Position numbers and translations under genes: made by a program. 64,000 nt of DNA from Ancylostoma caninum (lineage: Eukaryota > Nematoda > Chromadorea > Rhabditida > Ancylostomatidae), in the NCBI GenBank assembly GCA_037903475.1, contig JBAJFG010000015.1, positions 496,001 through 560,000 on the forward strand, read 5' to 3'. This document shows positions 60,901-64,000 of the stretch, in pieces (position 1 is the stretch's first letter; every line of letters begins with the position of its first letter). Below the pieces are notes generated by a model. It made no database searches. It saw only the letters and a program-made list of their open reading frames with translations, and was not told where the DNA came from.

Positions 60901-63186
60901 AAAACAATCCTTGTTTAACGCACCTGGTTTCCTATTTGCTTGATTACAGCGAAATCTCCAGCCTTGTTGCTTCGTTCCAATTCATCATGCAGTGCGGCCA
61001 GTGAGTCAACACAGCTGATCAGCGAATAGAGATTAGCCTAGAAAGAACAAACAAAAAATGCTAGGTTTTTCTCCTAAAAATTACACAAACTCAACCCTTA
61101 CTCTAATCTAATAGGTACAGTTGAGTGAGGCATTAAATAATCGTATATAAAAAAGATATACCTTGTGCATCTGTTCACTTTTCTTGGCCTCATCAGCTTT
61201 GGCTAACTGCATGTTCTTCAAAGCTTCACGAAGATCCTCTATTCTACAAAGATTTTCTATATGAGTAGACATGAGAAGAATTATTATACAAAACTCAAGA
61301 CTGCTGATATAAAGACCTCATTAATTAAAAATTGCTGAGCAATAAAATCTCGCTGCGCAGATTCTCCATAGATATTCAAGATTCTAAAGGTGTAAAAGAA
61401 CGAGTACGAAACCGGATTTTGAACACATTCGAATAAAACAATATCATGGGCTTACGGCGTCTCGGAGTGATGCTCCAACAAATACCACTGTGGGTTGAAG
61501 CTTTCCATACGTATGTTCCCAGATCCATCAGGAAACATCTTGGACAGGAGAGCAGGATCCATTTTTTTCGTGGTAGGCTTCAGTCCAAGAGCATCTCGTT
61601 CTTCCGTGGTTTGAGCAACAGTTCGTACAGCCTGAGAGAGTAATTGCAGTTAGATCTAGTATATACATACCTGGAGCAGAACATACGACGAAAGAACTCC
61701 AGAACGTCAAATCATCTATATTGCAAGCTTTGGAAGCATAGAAAATGCATGACAGACTCACCTCTCGGCCCGGAACTGTTTGTGTTTCATCGACCCATAC
61801 AGCAGACTCCTCTAATGGTCCTACTTGAGCAATAAACACCCTATAACAGAAAACCCAAAAGAGTATAGAGATTGATCAGAAGAAAAAAAACGAAATGAGT
61901 CAAGCAGTCAAGATGAAAAAAATTCACCTGAATTTTACATTGCATATGCCTCTCCCACCAGACTTTGTAGCGATTTTCACCTCTCCTAGCCCTCGATTAG
62001 CCTGACCCAAGCGGGCAACGATCTTCTTGTCGGTCTTCCACCTAAAGGAATCTGTATTTATCGGAATTTCTAATATACGTAGACGACTGGAAACGTAAGG
62101 TAGAAGTGGAAATCGATGGCCTCTAAGAAGAAAAACTGAGTTGTGCAAAAAAGGCCATCGGATTTTCTGATAGCAAATAAGAAGTGCTTCCAAAGAAATT
62201 GCCAGAAAGTCGAAACAACACCGAAAGTGAAATCAACTTCCATATCTTATCATATCAATTACTTAGCGCAATTTATACTAGACGAGTGCGTTCGACGTGC
62301 GTGCGTCTATATGATGAAAGAGGTCCCTCTGACGTAGCTCTGACACAACTCAGAAGCCCGCACCGCAGTCTCACGACTATCCGTGGCGGTTATGCGGTAC
62401 TTTCATCTAAGGTGGACATGCCGATTGGTTTTTATGGGAAATCTTTCACAAATGGATGCGTGCGCGGCTAACGCATGCGCCTAGTAAACACTGTCACTGA
62501 TGGAAGAAGCGTATGTTCACTGCCTGCATCTAGTCCCAGACATATAGTTATACTAGCATGAAAGGATCATACTAGATCATACAAACATGAAAAGATGGAA
62601 AGTGAATTACAAAACAAACGCAATTTTGAGTGGAACTATCACTAGAAGACTCCTTCTGCACAGCTGAAGTCACTCTCGGTTTCTGCGTAAAGCAGAAATT
62701 CAAGGAAAGCATCTACTCAGACAATGGTATCCAGCTGATGAAATGTGTAAGTGAAGCCAAGGGATGAGAAAAAAAGGAGAATGTTGTCATACTTGGCAGT
62801 GTGCAGGCAATCCGTGCCGCAGATAAACAGCATAAGCAGATCATTCTGGTCCGTGCCTAGATTTTCGCCACGAATAGTGATTTGTGTGCCGGGAGTTCCT
62901 TGAAAATAGGATGATTAATGAATGCTATTAGGAAACTAGACGAGAGTTTATCCCATTCCAGAAAATGCAAAGTGATAAAAAAAGTGATCAGAAAGGAAAA
63001 TCCAATAAAATCCGCCTACATTGTCTCGCTTGAAATTTCTGGAGGGTTTTATGAAAATTATTTCAAACAGATATAAAGGATACTGCTACGAAATTTAAGG
63101 GAACCTTCGGTAGGAGACAATCCAGTGACGGTTGGTGGCCCTTTCGCCCGTGTGCCAGGAGGCGCCAACCTGTCCCCATCAGACAT
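54952..63186 (-). CDS. sec-5: Exocyst complex subunit SEC5 (EXOC2)
   Basis: SEC5 is a core subunit of the exocyst, which tethers secretory vesicles at the plasma membrane. Twenty-five exons: 63105-63186, 62793-62898, 61928-62041, 61762-61840, 61456-61631, 61162-61243, 60924-61037, 60278-60430, 60137-60218, 59917-60029, 59552-59654, 59453-59494, 59257-59429, 58972-59060, 58831-58914, 58641-58766, 58478-58595, 57704-57852, 56569-56644, 56391-56528, 56205-56325, 56025-56122, 55807-55949, 55689-55739, 54952-55054; 904 residues, near the human 924, all phases closing. The IPT/TIG domain (about residues 18-105; VTGLSPTEGTPGT, ITIRGENLG, KSGGRG) is followed by SAVWVDE, as in EXOC2, where it binds RalA. 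The helical body includes SRKDRADATRNALSVLTRFKF. Intron 9 uses a GC donor (60136-60135). Exon 16's end is the least certain junction. Intron 24 contains a TA-type MITE. Confidence 0.95.
55133..55392. mobile_element. TA-flanked MITE (CAGTGGACG family), copy 4
   Basis: CAGTGGACGGCAATGGC at the left and its complement at the right, TA on both sides, 260 bp. In the last intron of the SEC5 gene. Confidence 0.9.
62268..62480. repeat. GCAATTTATACTA repeat, copy 3
   Basis: Starts with GCAATTTATACTA followed by a GC-rich GTGCG-type stretch, as at 27968 and 45574. In intron 2 of SEC5. The right boundary is a guess. Confidence 0.5.
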
Positions 63187-64000
63187 ACCCGTCCGTTCCT
63201 TCAACTATCTGTAAGCTTATATTTGAACTAAAAAGAAAGCAGAAAAATCTCAGTGACACAATAAACAGCTGTTCCGGAAAACCAACGAGGAAAAGACATA
63301 AAAGTACAGAAACAAGCATCTCAAGGGAGAATTCGTCGGGTAATTCAGTTGGAAATATTTTTTTAGAGCGGAACGGACTAGAAACTTTGCAGCACTCACA
63401 CCTAGCTAGCTATTACAACGACTTCGAGTCAATGTCTAACATTTATCGGCAGAGCGCTGTCGGCAAAGTGCCAGTTCAATCGGGCACGGTTTTCTAACTG
63501 GAGCGCGGGATCCTGCATGGTCATTGTTAACGGTCATCCCAGTGCAGTAAGAACAACTGAAGGACTTCTCAAGGCATCTGTGAGCGCATTCACAGCTTTC
63601 AATCCTGCTATCAGTTGTTTCGATACCGACTATAAGGAGTAGATAATTTTCCAAGCAGTTCAAGCGCAATGCAGTGAAAATGTCCAGAGAAATAGGGAAC
63701 TTCCGATTCCCTTGTGGGAAATATCTCGGTCTACAGTGCTACTGCATCTAGGGTTTTTCTCACAATCATTTCGTGATTTTCTTGCGTGGAAGAAACCTCA
63801 CCGGTCGGGGCCCGTGCGCACGTGCTTCACTGCTTGTTTGGACACAGGATAGAACAGGAAGGAGGACTGGAAGAGAATGAGAATGGTAGTACCAGTAGAA
63901 AGTGTTCTTCTGTAAAGAATGGCCGAAGCTATAGAAGCTGAAAATCACAACTTTTTGCTTCCACTGTGGATATAACATCGCTTTAGAAACTAGCATGCTT
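63187..64000. other. Upstream of SEC5, no gene recognised
   Basis: A TTACAG acceptor about 19 bases upstream of the SEC5 ATG may mark its trans-splice site or a 5' UTR intron. Beyond it only short ORFs without recognisable domains occur on either strand; a further gene may start outside the window. Confidence 0.45.

Noticed and set aside
1..64000. CRISPR array, bacterial operon or prophage
   Set aside because: Spliced genes, trans-splice acceptors and nematode families show this is eukaryotic nuclear DNA; no regularly spaced direct repeats were found.

Overview
The window is nuclear DNA from a nematode, most likely a clade V strongylid (hookworm or trichostrongylid relative). The grounds are: many short introns ending in TTTCAG, a TTTCAG acceptor only 2-13 bases before several start codons (as expected for spliced-leader addition), nematode-type Cys-rich and Gly-rich secreted proteins, and very many small DNA-transposon derivatives. 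The genus is inference. All gene models below were assembled by hand from splice signals, reading-frame continuity and remembered family motifs; exon phases close in every model, but no alignment or RNA data was available.

Seven protein-coding genes are supported, with 79 introns in total. Left part: a secreted Cys-rich modular protein (532-4835, minus), a secreted Gly/Pro-rich protein (9390-10310, minus), and a BAAT/ACOT-type acyl-CoA thioesterase/acyltransferase (15329-18797, plus). The interval 18.8-37.2 kb has no recognisable gene and is filled with mobile-element remnants and unique AT-rich DNA. Right part: a PLP-dependent cysteine synthase/desulfhydrase-like enzyme with a predicted signal peptide (37173-45536, plus), then three genes in the same direction on the minus strand: PINX1 homologue (46513-48452), a TMPPE-like membrane metallophosphoesterase (49209-52843) and exocyst subunit SEC5/EXOC2 (54952-63186). 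The last three may be a nematode operon transcribed sec-5 to TMPPE-like to PINX1.

Mobile DNA: a TTAA-flanked MITE family (four full copies plus two single ends), a TA-flanked 256-270 bp MITE family (four copies, each inside or beside a gene intron), a deleted mariner with intact ends inside an intron of the acyltransferase gene, a non-autonomous Helitron, and several foldback elements, including an 800 bp one carrying about a dozen copies of the 12-mer GGCTGACCGCGG.

At least three introns appear to begin with GC rather than GT. No rRNA, intact tRNA or CRISPR array was seen.
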